The notes beneath the pieces are model-generated. The model was given only the letters and a program-made list of their open reading frames with translations. It was not told the origin of the DNA and did not search any database. From positions 245,818-309,817 of the forward strand of contig JACQFZ010000048.1 in NCBI GenBank assembly GCA_016199745.1: a stretch of 64,000 nucleotides of DNA, read 5' to 3'. This document shows, piece after piece, positions 9,299-18,099 of this stretch (positions within the stretch are counted from its first letter, which is position 1; every line of letters begins with the position of its first letter). A program made the translations under genes and the position numbers. This DNA comes from Gammaproteobacteria bacterium (GTDB taxonomy: Bacteria; Pseudomonadota; Gammaproteobacteria; Acidiferrobacterales; Sulfurifustaceae).

Positions 9299-10651
9299 TC
9301 ACGGCATTCCCGGCAACCGCCCGCGCATGCCACTCAGCATTCGCTGCAGACCACCCTTCCGTAACTGCTTCATCATTCGCTGCATTTGGTCGAACTGCTT
9401 GAGCAATCGGTTGACGTCCTGTACCTGCGTGCCGGAGCCGTCGGCGATGCGGCGTTTACGCGAACCGCGGATGACATCGGGCGTACGCCGTTCTTGCGGT
9501 GTCATTGAGCTGATAATAGCAACCAGCCGTTGAGTCTGCAGGTCGTTCGCCTGCTCGCGTGCCGCCGCCGGTAGCTGACCAATACCGGGTAGCTTATCGA
9601 GCAGGCTCGACATACCGCCCATGCGCTCCATCTGAATTAGCTGATCGCGAAAATCTTCCAGGTCGAAACCTTTGCCCTTGCGCAACTTTTCCGCAAGCTG
9701 TTCGGCTTTATCGTGATCGACCGTGCGTTGTGCATCCTCGACCAGCGTCAACACATCGCCCATGCCGAGGATGCGCGAGGCGATGCGCGCCGGATGAAAC
9801 GGTTCGAGCGCGTCGGCGGCCTCGCCGACGCCGAGGAACTTAATCGGCTTGCCGGTGACTTGTCGTACCGATAACGCTGCGCCACCGCGCGCGTCGCCGT
9901 CGGCCTTAGTAAGAATCACGCCGGTGAGCGGCAACGCCGTGTTGAACGCTTGCGCGGCATTGACCGCGTCTTGGCCGGCCATGCTGTCGACAACAAACAG
10001 CGTTTCGACCGGCTGGATGGCGCTATGCACCGCCTGGATCTCTTTCATCATCGATTCGTCGATGTGCAGCCGGCCGGCGGTATCGATCAATACGACGTCG
10101 ATCAATTTGCGGCGCGCGGCTTCGACCGCGGCACGGGCGATGTCGACCGGCGCCTGCTGCGGCGTGCTCTCGAAGAATTCGACGTTGACGGTTTGCGCGA
10201 GCTTGCGTAATTGATCGATCGCTGCCGGTCGATAGACGTCGGCGCTGGCCAATAACACCGATTTTTTCTCACGCTCGCGCAACCGCAGCGCCAGCTTTGC
10301 CGTCGTCGTCGTCTTACCGGCGCCTTGCAGACCGGCCATCAAGATAACCGCCGGCGGCCGTGTCGCCAGGTCGAGACCGTCGTTGGCGCTGCCCATCAAC
10401 TCGACCAGCTCGTCATACACTACTTTTACCAGCGCCTGCCCGGGCGTGAGGCTGGTCAAAACTTCTTGGCCGGCGGCACGTTCGCGCACGCGATCGACCA
10501 GCTGTTTGACCACCGGCACGGCGACATCCGCCTCGAGTAGCGCAATGCGCACTTCGCGCAGCGTTTCGCGCATGTTGTCGTCGGTCAGGCGTCCCTGGCC
10601 GCGCAAGCGTTTAAAGGTCTGTTGGAGTCGTTGACTGAGATTATCGAACAT
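9299..10651 (-). CDS. ffh: Signal recognition particle protein Ffh
   Basis: Ffh binds 4.5S RNA and targets nascent membrane proteins to FtsY and the Sec translocon. The 450-residue product has the N domain (1-85) and the G domain with GLQGAGKTTTTAKLALR (G1), DTAGR (G3) and TKADGDARGGAAL (G4). A methionine-rich M domain follows, ending in MQRMMKQLRKGGLQRML. Length is typical. The 4.5S RNA gene is not seen in the window. It is divergent from ypjD, with 67 bases between the starts. In related genomes rpsP-rimM-trmD follow ffh; here the next gene downstream is rsd. Confidence 0.97.
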   Translation of the reverse strand: MFDNLSQRLQQTFKRLRGQGRLTDDNMRETLREVRIALLEADVAVPVVKQLVDRVRERAAGQEVLTSLTPGQALVKVVYDELVELMGSANDGLDLATRPPAVILMAGLQGAGKTTTTAKLALRLREREKKSVLLASADVYRPAAIDQLRKLAQTVNVEFFESTPQQAPVDIARAAVEAARRKLIDVVLIDTAGRLHIDESMMKEIQAVHSAIQPVETLFVVDSMAGQDAVNAAQAFNTALPLTGVILTKADGDARGGAALSVRQVTGKPIKFLGVGEAADALEPFHPARIASRILGMGDVLTLVEDAQRTVDHDKAEQLAEKLRKGKGFDLEDFRDQLIQMERMGGMSSLLDKLPGIGQLPAAAREQANDLQTQRLVAIISSMTPQERRTPDVIRGSRKRRIADGSGTQVQDVNRLLKQFDQMQRMMKQLRKGGLQRMLSGMRGRLPGMP

Positions 10652-10718
10652 ACGTTGTCGCGTTCCGTTTCCTGTACTTCAAAGCAAGCCAGGCCTATGC
10701 CATGATGCGGCGGCTATT

Positions 10719-11531
10719 ATGACCAATCCGCTGCTGAATTTCTTCGCTATCACACTCTACCTCGCGACCGGGGTTTGGCTCGCGCAACGACTGTGGCGCG
10801 GCGAAGCCCCCACCGGTAAGACGCGAATGGCGCTGCTCGGTCTCGGGCTCATTGCCGTCACTGGCCACGCCATCGTGCTGTACGGCCAGCCACAACCGAC
10901 ACCAGGGCTTAATCTATCGCTGTCCGGTGCGTTCTCGTTGGTCGCTTGGGTAGTCGCCTGCTTATATTTGCTCACGTCATTATCGCGACCGGTCGATAAT
11001 CTGGGAGCGATTATCATGCCGCTGACGGCATTGATGATGCTGATCGAATGGCTGTGGCCGGTACAGCTTCCCGTTACCCTCTCTACCCGCCCGCAAGTCA
11101 TCCATATCGTCGTGTCGTTTCTGGCTTACAGCCTGCTGTGCTTAGCGGCGGTACAAAGCCTTATGCTGCTGGCGCAAGAAAATCGGCTGAAGCACAAACA
11201 TCCGGACGGCTTCGTACGCGCGCTGCCGCCGATGCAGGCGATGGAAGAAATCATGTTCCAGATGATCGCGCTCGGCTTCGTGTTGCTGACGCTGACGCTG
11301 GCAAGCGGCTTGTTCTTCTCCGAATCGGTCTTTGGCACACCGTTCAAATTGACGCACCACATCGTGCTGGCGGCGCTCGGCTGGGTCGTGTACGCCGTAT
11401 TGTTGCTCGGACGCTGGCGCTTCGGCTGGCGTGGACGTAAAGCGGTCCGCTGGACGCTCGGCGGCTTTACGCTGCTGGTGTTGGGTTATTTCGGCAGCAA
11501 ATTCGTTCTCCAAGTCATCCTGCATCGTTGA
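10719..11531 (+). CDS. ypjD: YpjD/CcsA-like cytochrome c assembly-family membrane protein
   Basis: The 270-residue protein has about eight transmembrane segments and belongs to the CcmC/CcsA cytochrome assembly family. Histidines lie in GHAIVLYG (about 50), VIHIVVSF (about 128) and LTHHIVLAALGW (about 208), candidates for haem or metal ligation. The WWD haem-handling motif of true CcsA/CcmF is not visible. In E. coli and Pseudomonas the homologue sits divergent from ffh and beside the CorB-type transporter gene, exactly as here. Involvement in magnesium/cobalt transport through the neighbouring gene has been suggested for this family, but the activity is unknown. Confidence 0.85.
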   Translation: MTNPLLNFFAITLYLATGVWLAQRLWRGEAPTGKTRMALLGLGLIAVTGHAIVLYGQPQPTPGLNLSLSGAFSLVAWVVACLYLLTSLSRPVDNLGAIIMPLTALMMLIEWLWPVQLPVTLSTRPQVIHIVVSFLAYSLLCLAAVQSLMLLAQENRLKHKHPDGFVRALPPMQAMEEIMFQMIALGFVLLTLTLASGLFFSESVFGTPFKLTHHIVLAALGWVVYAVLLLGRWRFGWRGRKAVRWTLGGFTLLVLGYFGSKFVLQVILHR

Positions 11532-11611
11532 ATCTCGCGGGTTTTCCCTCAGTTAGAGGAAGCGGACCGGCGGATGTAGAATCACGCCATTAACCTACGA
11601 GGCGATGCAGT

Positions 11612-12910
11612 TTGAGCGATATCCCGTTAGGCGTACTGTTCGGCGCGCTAATTTTCTTAGTTCTGCTGTCCGCCTTTTTTTCGGCCTCGGAGATCGCCAT
11701 GGTGAGTCTCAACCGTCACCGGTTGCGACACTTGGCGGCGTCGGGCCATCTTGGCGCCAAGATTGCTCAACGATTGCTGGCGCGTCCCGACCGATTGATC
11801 GGCACCATCCTGCTCGGCAGCAACGCCGTCAACGCCTTGTTCTCGGCGCTCACTACCGTCCTCGTCATTCGTGTTTGGGGTAGCGAAGAAAGCTCGATTG
11901 CCATCGCCACCGCCATCATTCTTTTGGTCGTATTGATCTTCACCGACTTGGCGCCGAAGACACTCGCGGCGCTCCACCCCGAACGCATCGCTTTTCCGAG
12001 CGCATTCATCTTGCGGCCGTTGCTGTGGATCATTTATCCGTTCGTGTGGGCCATCAACGGCATCGCTAACGGCATCTTGCGGCTCATGGGCGTCGATGTC
12101 CGCGCGCGACCGGTGGAGCAAGTGAGCCCCGAGGAGCTCAAGGCGATCATTCTTGAGGCCAAAGTGCTGATCCCGGAAGCGCACCAAGACATGCTGCTGG
12201 CGATCCTCGAGCTCGAAAAGATCACGGTCGAGGACGTCATGATTCCGCGCGGGCGCATCGAAGGGATCAACCTCGACGCCGAGTGGGACGACGTCGTCGA
12301 ACAATTGAAAGCGAGTCATCACACGCGCCTGCCGGTTTACCGCGGCAGTCTCGATAACGTGATCGGCATGACCCATTTGCGCAAGGTACTTAACCTCATG
12401 CGCGACGGCCGTCTCGACCAAGAATCGTTCCAGCAAGCGTTGGTCGAGCCGTACTTCGTGCCACAGGATACGTCGTTGCACAAGCAGTTGCTGAACTTCA
12501 AGCAGGCACGACGGCGCGTCGGTCTCGTGGTCGATGAGTACGGCGATATTCAAGGATTCGTGACCATGAACGACATCCTCGAAGAGATCGTCGGTGACTT
12601 CAGTATCGGCGCTGTCGGTAAACCGGAGGAAGTCCAGCCGCAAGAAGACGGCACCTATCTCGTCCGCGGCAGCGTGTCGTTGCGCGATCTCAATCGCCGC
12701 TTAGGCTGGCAATTTCCGACCGAGGAATCGCGCACCCTCAACGGACTCATTCTCGAATATCTGGAAGATATTCCCGAGCCCGGCACCAGCTTGATGCTCA
12801 ATGGTTATATGGTCGAGATCATTCGCATTCGCGGTACCACGGTCGACGTTGCGCGCATTCGACCGATGTCGGCAACCGCAACTTCGAGCTCCGAACAGCC
12901 GACGACTTAG
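11612..12910 (+). CDS. CorB/HlyC-CorC family (CNNM-type) magnesium transport protein
   Basis: The 432-residue product has the DUF21/CNNM transmembrane domain (about 1-180, with LLSAFFSASEIAMVSLNRHR near the start), a CBS pair at about 195-330, and a CorC/HlyC C-terminal domain at about 340-420 (YLVRGSVSLRDLNRRLGW). Such proteins move or sense divalent cations, mainly Mg2+, at the inner membrane. The start is TTG at 11612, supported by ACGAGG about 10 bases upstream and by the hydrophobic segment beginning directly after it. It follows ypjD by 80 bases and is probably co-transcribed. Confidence 0.9.
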   Translation: MSDIPLGVLFGALIFLVLLSAFFSASEIAMVSLNRHRLRHLAASGHLGAKIAQRLLARPDRLIGTILLGSNAVNALFSALTTVLVIRVWGSEESSIAIATAIILLVVLIFTDLAPKTLAALHPERIAFPSAFILRPLLWIIYPFVWAINGIANGILRLMGVDVRARPVEQVSPEELKAIILEAKVLIPEAHQDMLLAILELEKITVEDVMIPRGRIEGINLDAEWDDVVEQLKASHHTRLPVYRGSLDNVIGMTHLRKVLNLMRDGRLDQESFQQALVEPYFVPQDTSLHKQLLNFKQARRRVGLVVDEYGDIQGFVTMNDILEEIVGDFSIGAVGKPEEVQPQEDGTYLVRGSVSLRDLNRRLGWQFPTEESRTLNGLILEYLEDIPEPGTSLMLNGYMVEIIRIRGTTVDVARIRPMSATATSSSEQPTT

Positions 12911-12916
12911 CGACGG

Positions 12917-13145
12917 CTACATACGCCGTCCCTGTGGTACGCCTTGCATCAGCCCGAGATTGACATTGCGTGCGGCCAGATAGCGCGTAGCGATGTCATC
13001 CCAGTTTCACAAATTCCAGACCGCCTCCAAAAATTTGGTCTTGTCGATGATGCTTGTCGTGATGCAGCCGCATGATCTCGCCGGCAATGTGCGGCTCGAG
13101 CGCATCGTAGTCGTACGGTAAATCAGGCAGGATGTACTGGTTCAC
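12917..13145 (-). pseudogene. Decayed Fe/Mn superoxide dismutase gene (internal deletion plus stop)
   Basis: Reading leftwards from a GTG at 13145, with a near-ideal AAAGGAG eight bases before it, the translation is [20 protein letters not shown] followed by [13 protein letters not shown]. That is the N-terminus of a superoxide dismutase, including the first metal His region. The frame then shifts and the matching sequence becomes KFLEAVWNL, a TGA stop, and [14 protein letters not shown], which is the SOD C-terminus. Roughly 140-150 codons are therefore missing, with the join around 13045-13055, and a nonsense codon follows. The intact ribosome site suggests recent loss. No other SOD gene is in the window. 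Confidence 0.85.
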
Positions 13146-13259
13146 GGTGAAGCTCCTTTTCCCGTCGAAGAGTTTCGATAGTAGTGTGTGGGTTCCGCGA
13201 CCGGCAACCCGGCAAGACCTGTAGATGTGTCTCCCTTACAACAGCCGCGGCGATAGGCG

Positions 13260-14087
13260 TCAGCGCTGCCGGTGAAATTCCTCCAATTCCCGCAAACGTG
13301 CCTTACTCATGGCGTCCAATGTCGTGCGCCATTCCGATCGGTAGTGCCGCAACGTTTTCACCACCGTTTCGCTGATGGCCAGGTTGCGATACCACTTCTT
13401 GTTCGCCGGCACGATGTGCCACGGCGCAACGTCGGTACTACAACGTCTGAGGGCGTCTTCGTACGCCGCCATGTATTCGTGCCAATGCTCGCGTTCGCGC
13501 CAATCGCCGGCAGAAAGCTTCCATGCTTTGGTCGCCTGCTGTTCGCGTTCGCGCAGACGCTGTTCCTGCTCGTCTTTGCTGATATGCAAAAAGAATTTCA
13601 AAACGATGGTTTGATTGGCCGCTAGCAACGATTCGAAGTGATTGATCTGTGCATAGCGCGCTGCCCACACATCCTTCGACACTAACTCGTGCACACGAAC
13701 CACGAGCACATCTTCGTAGTGCGAACGATTGAATACGCCTAACATTCCTTTCGGCGGCGTTACGTTATGCACGCGCCACAAAAAATCATGCGCCAGTTCT
13801 TCGGGCGTCGGCGCCTTGAACGATTCGACCCGACAGCCCTGTGGATTGACTTGCTGCAACACCGAGCGAATCGTGCCGTCTTTACCGCTGGTGTCCATAC
13901 CCTGAAGTATTATCAGCACCGAGTGCTGAGCGGCAGCAAATAGCTCTTCTTGAATTTCACCCAGCTCCACCGCCAGCTCGGCAAATCGTTCGCGGCCGAC
14001 GTCTTTATCGATACCGACGGTGTCGTTCGGATCGTAATCGTCGAGCTTCAGCTTTTTATCGGCCGGAATCTTGATCGCGAGTGACAT
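13260..14087 (-). CDS. ppk2: Polyphosphate kinase 2 family protein
   Basis: PPK2 enzymes move phosphate between polyphosphate and nucleotides. The 275-residue product is a single PPK2 domain. Walker A is GMDTSGKDG at 63-71, the lid region carries VESFKAPTPEELAHDFLWR, and the Walker B segment is NRSHYEDVLVVRV near 120. KKWYRNLAISETVV lies near the end. It is close in size to the class I/III single-domain enzymes; the residue read by eye does not settle whether it prefers NDP or NMP. It lies beyond the SOD remnant with no operon partner; the next gene leftwards in the same orientation is that pseudogene. Confidence 0.9.
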   Translation of the reverse strand: MSLAIKIPADKKLKLDDYDPNDTVGIDKDVGRERFAELAVELGEIQEELFAAAQHSVLIILQGMDTSGKDGTIRSVLQQVNPQGCRVESFKAPTPEELAHDFLWRVHNVTPPKGMLGVFNRSHYEDVLVVRVHELVSKDVWAARYAQINHFESLLAANQTIVLKFFLHISKDEQEQRLREREQQATKAWKLSAGDWREREHWHEYMAAYEDALRRCSTDVAPWHIVPANKKWYRNLAISETVVKTLRHYRSEWRTTLDAMSKARLRELEEFHRQR

Positions 14088-14132
14088 AGAGCTCCTCGGC
14101 TATATCGTCGTTTGCCGGGCCGTTACCGCATC

Positions 14133-14510
14133 TCAATGCGGTGAAAACAATAGGTACTGCACGACCAATGCCGCGCCGCCCAGCAATGCGGCGCTGCCGC
14201 AAACTCTTTTATCTTCCCTGCGGATGAAAGAGACCACCGCGAAAACAATTGCGAGAAAACCGGCAATGACTGTCGCAATCGTTACCGCTCGGTCTACGCT
14301 AACAGGACGCGACACTTTCGGGTCTTCACCGTTTAATATCGCCGCGACCGAATCGCGAAGCTGTTCGGCTTTTTGGGCGACGACTTCTTCGAGCGACGGT
14401 TTCGGGCCGATCGGTCCTACCCAAGAATGAACCAGCGCCACACCGAGAGCGATCATGCCCAAGATTACGCCGATAACACCCAATGAATTTTTCGTTGTTT
14501 TAGTTTTCAT
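14133..14510 (-). CDS. Small inner-membrane protein of unknown function
   Basis: I do not recognise this 125-residue protein. It has a hydrophobic segment at about 9-30 (VIGVILGMIALGVALVHSW), a charged middle (VAQKAEQLRDSVAAILNGED), and two more hydrophobic segments at about 77-97 and 105-122. It may therefore be a three-pass membrane protein. It lies between ppk2 and tsaB on the same strand; 45 bases separate its stop from the ppk2 start, so co-transcription is possible. No motif points to a function. Confidence 0.6.
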   Translation of the reverse strand: MKTKTTKNSLGVIGVILGMIALGVALVHSWVGPIGPKPSLEEVVAQKAEQLRDSVAAILNGEDPKVSRPVSVDRAVTIATVIAGFLAIVFAVVSFIRREDKRVCGSAALLGGAALVVQYLLFSPH

Positions 14511-14581
14511 CCTATTTAACCTTCACCGATTGAAATTTAATTGTCGTCATTGCATCAGGCTTTATACGCCGGTAGTGCATT

Positions 14582-15253
14582 TCAATTGCCCTTCTGTTTA
14601 ACGGCGACTTCATCGCGGATATAGACCGGCAACGCGAGCTCCGGCGCGACCGCTTTGCCGGCGGCAAAATCGCGGACGGCGAGCGCGGCGACTGCGCTCG
14701 CATGGGGAAATATCTCAGGAAGCGAATGGCTCAAGCCCGCGCCAATGCGCTCTCGCAACTGGACGTCGTAGGCTCCCCAGCCGGGACCAACGCCGGTCCA
14801 ACCGTTCCCGAGCGGCAAGGGAATATCCCCCGGCGCAACCACGCATTCCGCACCGACAGCATCGACTAAACCTGCCTGATCGCGCAGGTATGAGCACCAA
14901 TACACCTGCCCCATGCGCGCATCGAGCGCCGCCAACACTTTCGGCGCATCGACTGTCTGTGCGAGCGCGGCCAGCGACGAGATCGGTACCACCGGTAGAT
15001 CGGCGCCGAAGGCGATGCCTTGAGCGACGCCGGCGCCAATGCGCAGGCCGGTGAATGAACCGGGACCGCGGCCGAAGGCGACGGCATCGAGGGCGGTCAA
15101 CGCCAGTCCGGCCTCGGCCAACAGCTGCTCGATCATCGGCAACAACCGCTCGGCGTGGCGCGTGGCGCTTTCGAAACGCTCGACTATTTTGCCGTCGAGC
15201 CACAACGCCGCGGTACAGGCTTCAGTCGCGGTATCGAAAGCGAGCAACTTCAC
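14582..15253 (-). CDS. tsaB: tRNA threonylcarbamoyladenosine biosynthesis protein TsaB
   Basis: TsaB is the non-catalytic partner that holds TsaD and TsaE together for making t6A at tRNA position 37. The 223-residue product has the ASKHA-fold start MKLLAFDTATEACTAALW, RHAERLLPMIEQLL, and the TsaB-specific FGRGPGSFTGLRIG at about 61-74. Length is typical. Its start overlaps the stop of the DUF1499 gene by four bases, so it is the last gene of a thiL-HIT-DUF1499-tsaB run. Confidence 0.95.
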   Translation of the reverse strand: MKLLAFDTATEACTAALWLDGKIVERFESATRHAERLLPMIEQLLAEAGLALTALDAVAFGRGPGSFTGLRIGAGVAQGIAFGADLPVVPISSLAALAQTVDAPKVLAALDARMGQVYWCSYLRDQAGLVDAVGAECVVAPGDIPLPLGNGWTGVGPGWGAYDVQLRERIGAGLSHSLPEIFPHASAVAALAVRDFAAGKAVAPELALPVYIRDEVAVKQKGN

Positions 15254-15711
15254 GGGGCGACGGCGGCCATGAAGGCGCGGCGCACCGTCTCGACGCGCTT
15301 ACGGTTGACGCCAAAATCGGAGTGACCGACGCGCGAGGCAGAACGTACCTGAATGCGGCGAGCGTTGTCGTCGAAATAAAATTCGACATCGTCGACGAAG
15401 CGCAAAATGCGGGTCGTGAATTCATAATGCAGATAGTTATCGGTCTCGCTAACCAGGCGCGTGCGCGGCATTGCCGCAATCACTTGCTTTAATCGAGTCC
15501 GCGCTTCCATCGGCGACGAGACATATGCCAACGGCTCGATGGAGTGTTCAGCATCGGCGGCCTGACTGGAAACGCAATTGGGCGACGCTGGGCACGCCGC
15601 GAGACGACCGTCGTTTACGCCGAGGGTTACGGCGGCGGCAGACGATTTAGTAGAAGGCATGATCAGCACCAGACATAGGAACGTTGCAACAGAAATAAAC
15701 CTGGATTTCAT
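15250..15711 (-). CDS. DUF1499-family secreted or periplasmic protein
   Basis: The 153-residue product starts with a signal peptide (MKSRFISVATFLCLVLIM, cleavage probably near SSA-AA). It then has the DUF1499 pattern: LAACPASPNCVSSQA near 38-52, an RTRLVSE strand, YLHYEFTTRILRFVDDVEFY, and a closing IQVRSASRVGHSDFGVNRKR. The two Cys in CPASPNC are conserved in the family and could bond in the periplasm. The function of the family is not established. It is in tight register between the HIT gene (adjacent) and tsaB (4-base overlap). Confidence 0.85.
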   Translation of the reverse strand: MKSRFISVATFLCLVLIMPSTKSSAAAVTLGVNDGRLAACPASPNCVSSQAADAEHSIEPLAYVSSPMEARTRLKQVIAAMPRTRLVSETDNYLHYEFTTRILRFVDDVEFYFDDNARRIQVRSASRVGHSDFGVNRKRVETVRRAFMAAVAP

Positions 15712-16128
15712 TCAACGACGCAATCGCTGGGTGAATTCATCGGTCAACAGCCGGTAATCGACACTCCGCCGTGCCCCGTCGCGTTTGCGAGCCGCCCAGA
15801 CAGGGTCGGGAAAATGCGGATCATCGACAAACCGCGGGATGACGTGCCAATGCAAATGCGGGATCTGGTTGCCGAACGACGCGAGATTGATCTTGTCCGG
15901 ACGCAACACAGCGCGCAACGTTTCCTCGACCCCATTGACGACCTGCAATATATGCTGCCGATCCTCGGTCGAAAGGTCGGACATTTCGCGTACGTGCTGC
16001 TGCCAAATAACGCGGCAAAACCCGGGATAATCCGCGTCACCGACGCCGATGATACGGCAGCGCGAATCGCGCCACAGTATTTGTTCGCGCTGTGGCTGAC
16101 ACAGCAAGCAGGTGGTCGTCTCAGTCAT
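15712..16128 (-). CDS. HIT-family nucleotide hydrolase/transferase
   Basis: The product (138 residues) has the histidine triad HLHWHVIPRF at about 92-101 and the supporting N in KINLASFGNQIPH. It opens with a CxxC pair (CLLC) that may bind zinc, as in many bacterial HIT proteins. The substrate is probably a nucleoside phosphoramidate or dinucleoside polyphosphate, judged from the family only. I chose ATG 16128, which overlaps the end of thiL by eight bases; the frame stays open to 16167, inside thiL, but that extension is not conserved. Confidence 0.88.
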   Translation of the reverse strand: MTETTTCLLCQPQREQILWRDSRCRIIGVGDADYPGFCRVIWQQHVREMSDLSTEDRQHILQVVNGVEETLRAVLRPDKINLASFGNQIPHLHWHVIPRFVDDPHFPDPVWAARKRDGARRSVDYRLLTDEFTQRLRR

Positions 16129-17089
16129 GACTGGCGAAGTGGTCGTGTCCTTTGTTCTTGGGAACATACGGTTGACCGTTGCAGTCGATCAATTCGAGCG
16201 TAGTCGCAGCGGTGATCTCACCGATCTTGGTCAACGCGAATGAATGCTTCTCCGCCAGTGAATGGATAGCCGCCGCGTTCGCCGCGGGGGCGGTAAAACA
16301 AAGCTCGTAGTCGTCACCGCCGGCAAGCGCGTAATCCCAGCCTATCGCCGGCAGCTGCGCGCGATACGTTGCCGACAGCGGAATCGTATCGAGCTGCAAA
16401 CGGGCACCAACGTTGCTCGCCGTTAATATGTGTCCAAGATCGGCGAGTAAGCCGTCGGAAACATCAATAGCACTCGCCGCAAGATCGCGCAGCGCGATCC
16501 CTTCGGCGGCGCGCGGTGTCGGTCGTTCGAGTCGCTGAATGACGGCGGTACGTTCGGCGGCGGTCAGTTCTTGTTTATGCTGCAGATGCGCCAACGCTAA
16601 TGCCGCATCGCCCAGCGCACCGGTAACATAGACGTCGTCGCCCACTTGCGCACCCGAGCGCAGCAAGCCTTTACCATACGGCACAAAGCCGACGGCGGTA
16701 ATAGCGATCGATAACGGACCACGCGCCGTATCGCCGCCGATCAACTGCATACGATGGCGCTGTGCCAGCTCGAACATGCCGCTCGCAAACTTCTCCAACC
16801 ATGCCGGTCGAACTTCCGGCAATGTTAGATCGAGCAAGAACCAGGCAGGCTCGGCGCCGAGCGCGGCCAGGTCGCTGATGTTCACCGCCAGCGATTTGTA
16901 GCCGATCGCCTCCGGCGCCGCATCGGCGTAGAAATGAACATCGGCGACTAGTACGTCGCTGGTAATGACCGTATCGTTATTGGTAGGCGCATGGAATACC
17001 GCAGCGTCGTCGCCGATACCGACGCGCACATCATTGCGAGCAAGGGGTTGCGAAGCGAAGTAACGGCGGATCAGCTCGAATTCGGTCAT
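16121..17089 (-). CDS. thiL: Thiamine-monophosphate kinase
   Basis: ThiL phosphorylates thiamine monophosphate to the active cofactor thiamine diphosphate. The 322-residue product starts FELIRRYF and has GIGDDAAVF (ATP/Mg site) at about 24-32, VNISDLAALGAEP near 89, GGDTARGPLSIAITAVG near 138, and DVSDGLLADL and GGDDYELCF further on. It follows nusB by 30 bases, the usual nusB-thiL order. Where many gammaproteobacteria continue with pgpA, this genome has a HIT gene overlapping the thiL stop. Confidence 0.96.
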   Translation of the reverse strand: MTEFELIRRYFASQPLARNDVRVGIGDDAAVFHAPTNNDTVITSDVLVADVHFYADAAPEAIGYKSLAVNISDLAALGAEPAWFLLDLTLPEVRPAWLEKFASGMFELAQRHRMQLIGGDTARGPLSIAITAVGFVPYGKGLLRSGAQVGDDVYVTGALGDAALALAHLQHKQELTAAERTAVIQRLERPTPRAAEGIALRDLAASAIDVSDGLLADLGHILTASNVGARLQLDTIPLSATYRAQLPAIGWDYALAGGDDYELCFTAPAANAAAIHSLAEKHSFALTKIGEITAATTLELIDCNGQPYVPKNKGHDHFASHD

Positions 17090-17119
17090 CGCAGATTCCG
17101 TCTACGCTGTACGAATTCG

Positions 17120-17575
17120 TTAGGCAGGCGGCGGGCCGGCTTCTTGCGCGCGTAGCGCAAGCGCCACGCGATCGAGCACGGCGTTGACGTATTTGTGACC
17201 ATGCTCGGCGCCGAAGGTCTTGGCCAGCTCGACCGCTTCGTTGAGGATGACGCGGTAAGGAATTTCCGGATGGAATTCGAGCTCGAACGCGCCGATACGC
17301 AAAATCGCCCGTTCCACCGGATCGACATCGGCGAGCTTGCGGTCGACATGCGGCGCCAGGAGATCGTCGAGCTTTTGCAGATTCCGCGGAACTTCTCGTA
17401 CCAAGTGCCGAAAATAATCGACATCGGCGTCCGTTTGGTGCTCATCGAGAATGAAGTGGCTCTCGATCTCGGCCGGCGCTTGCTGCGTCAACTGCCACTG
17501 ATACAACGCTTGCACGGCGGAACGCCGCGCCTTGTGGCGGCTGCCTTTGGATCCGCCAGAGGCTTTGGTTGTCAT
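17120..17575 (-). CDS. nusB: Transcription antitermination factor NusB
   Basis: NusB binds boxA RNA with NusE/S10 during rRNA antitermination. The 151-residue product has SRHKARRSAVQALYQWQLT near the start, DYFRHLVREVPRNLQKLDDL, and the hallmark VERAILRIGAFELEF followed by YRVILNEAVELAKTFG. I use the ATG at 17575; an upstream in-frame start at 17587 lies inside ribH. Its start is five bases beyond the ribH stop, so ribH-nusB-thiL is one operon. Confidence 0.95.
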   Translation of the reverse strand: MTTKASGGSKGSRHKARRSAVQALYQWQLTQQAPAEIESHFILDEHQTDADVDYFRHLVREVPRNLQKLDDLLAPHVDRKLADVDPVERAILRIGAFELEFHPEIPYRVILNEAVELAKTFGAEHGHKYVNAVLDRVALALRAQEAGPPPA

Positions 17576-17579
17576 AACG

Positions 17580-18056
17580 TTAAGCACGCAGCTTCTTCAG
17601 CAAATTGACCATCTCGATCGCGGTCAACGCCGCCTCCGCTCCTTTATTCCCTTCCTTGCCGCCGGCACGCTCGATCGCTTGCTCGTCGGTGTTGACGGTC
17701 AACACGCCGAAAACAACGGGCAAGCTATGCCGCCGGCTCACCTCGGCGATGCCACGTGTACACTCGGCGGAAACATATTCGAAATGCGCGGTCTCGCCGC
17801 GAATTACGGCACCGAGGGCGATCAACGCATCGTACTTGCCGGATTCCGCCATCGCATCCAACGCCAACGGAATTTCAAACGCGCCCGGCACTTCAACAAC
17901 GTGGATCGCACGTGCGTCGGCGCCGTTTTGCACGAGCTCGTTCATCGCCCCACTGAGCAAACGTTCAGTGATGGAAGCGTTGAAACGGGCGACGACGATG
18001 CCAAAGCGCCCCGCCTGTGCGGCTAGCTCGCCTTTAATCAGCTTGATATTGCTCAC
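17580..18056 (-). CDS. ribH: 6,7-dimethyl-8-ribityllumazine synthase
   Basis: RibH condenses the pyrimidine and dihydroxybutanone phosphate precursors to lumazine, the step before riboflavin synthase. The 158-residue product has FGIVVARFNASITERLL, VVEVPGAFEIPLAL, IALGAVIRGETAHFEYV with the catalytic-region His, and FGVLTVNTDEQAIERAGGKEGNKG. Length and motifs are standard. It lies 43 bases after ribBA on the same strand. Confidence 0.97.
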   Translation of the reverse strand: MSNIKLIKGELAAQAGRFGIVVARFNASITERLLSGAMNELVQNGADARAIHVVEVPGAFEIPLALDAMAESGKYDALIALGAVIRGETAHFEYVSAECTRGIAEVSRRHSLPVVFGVLTVNTDEQAIERAGGKEGNKGAEAALTAIEMVNLLKKLRA

Positions 18057-18099
18057 TCGGCTTTACCTATTAGCTACAGAATGGTTGGAACGACGTCGA

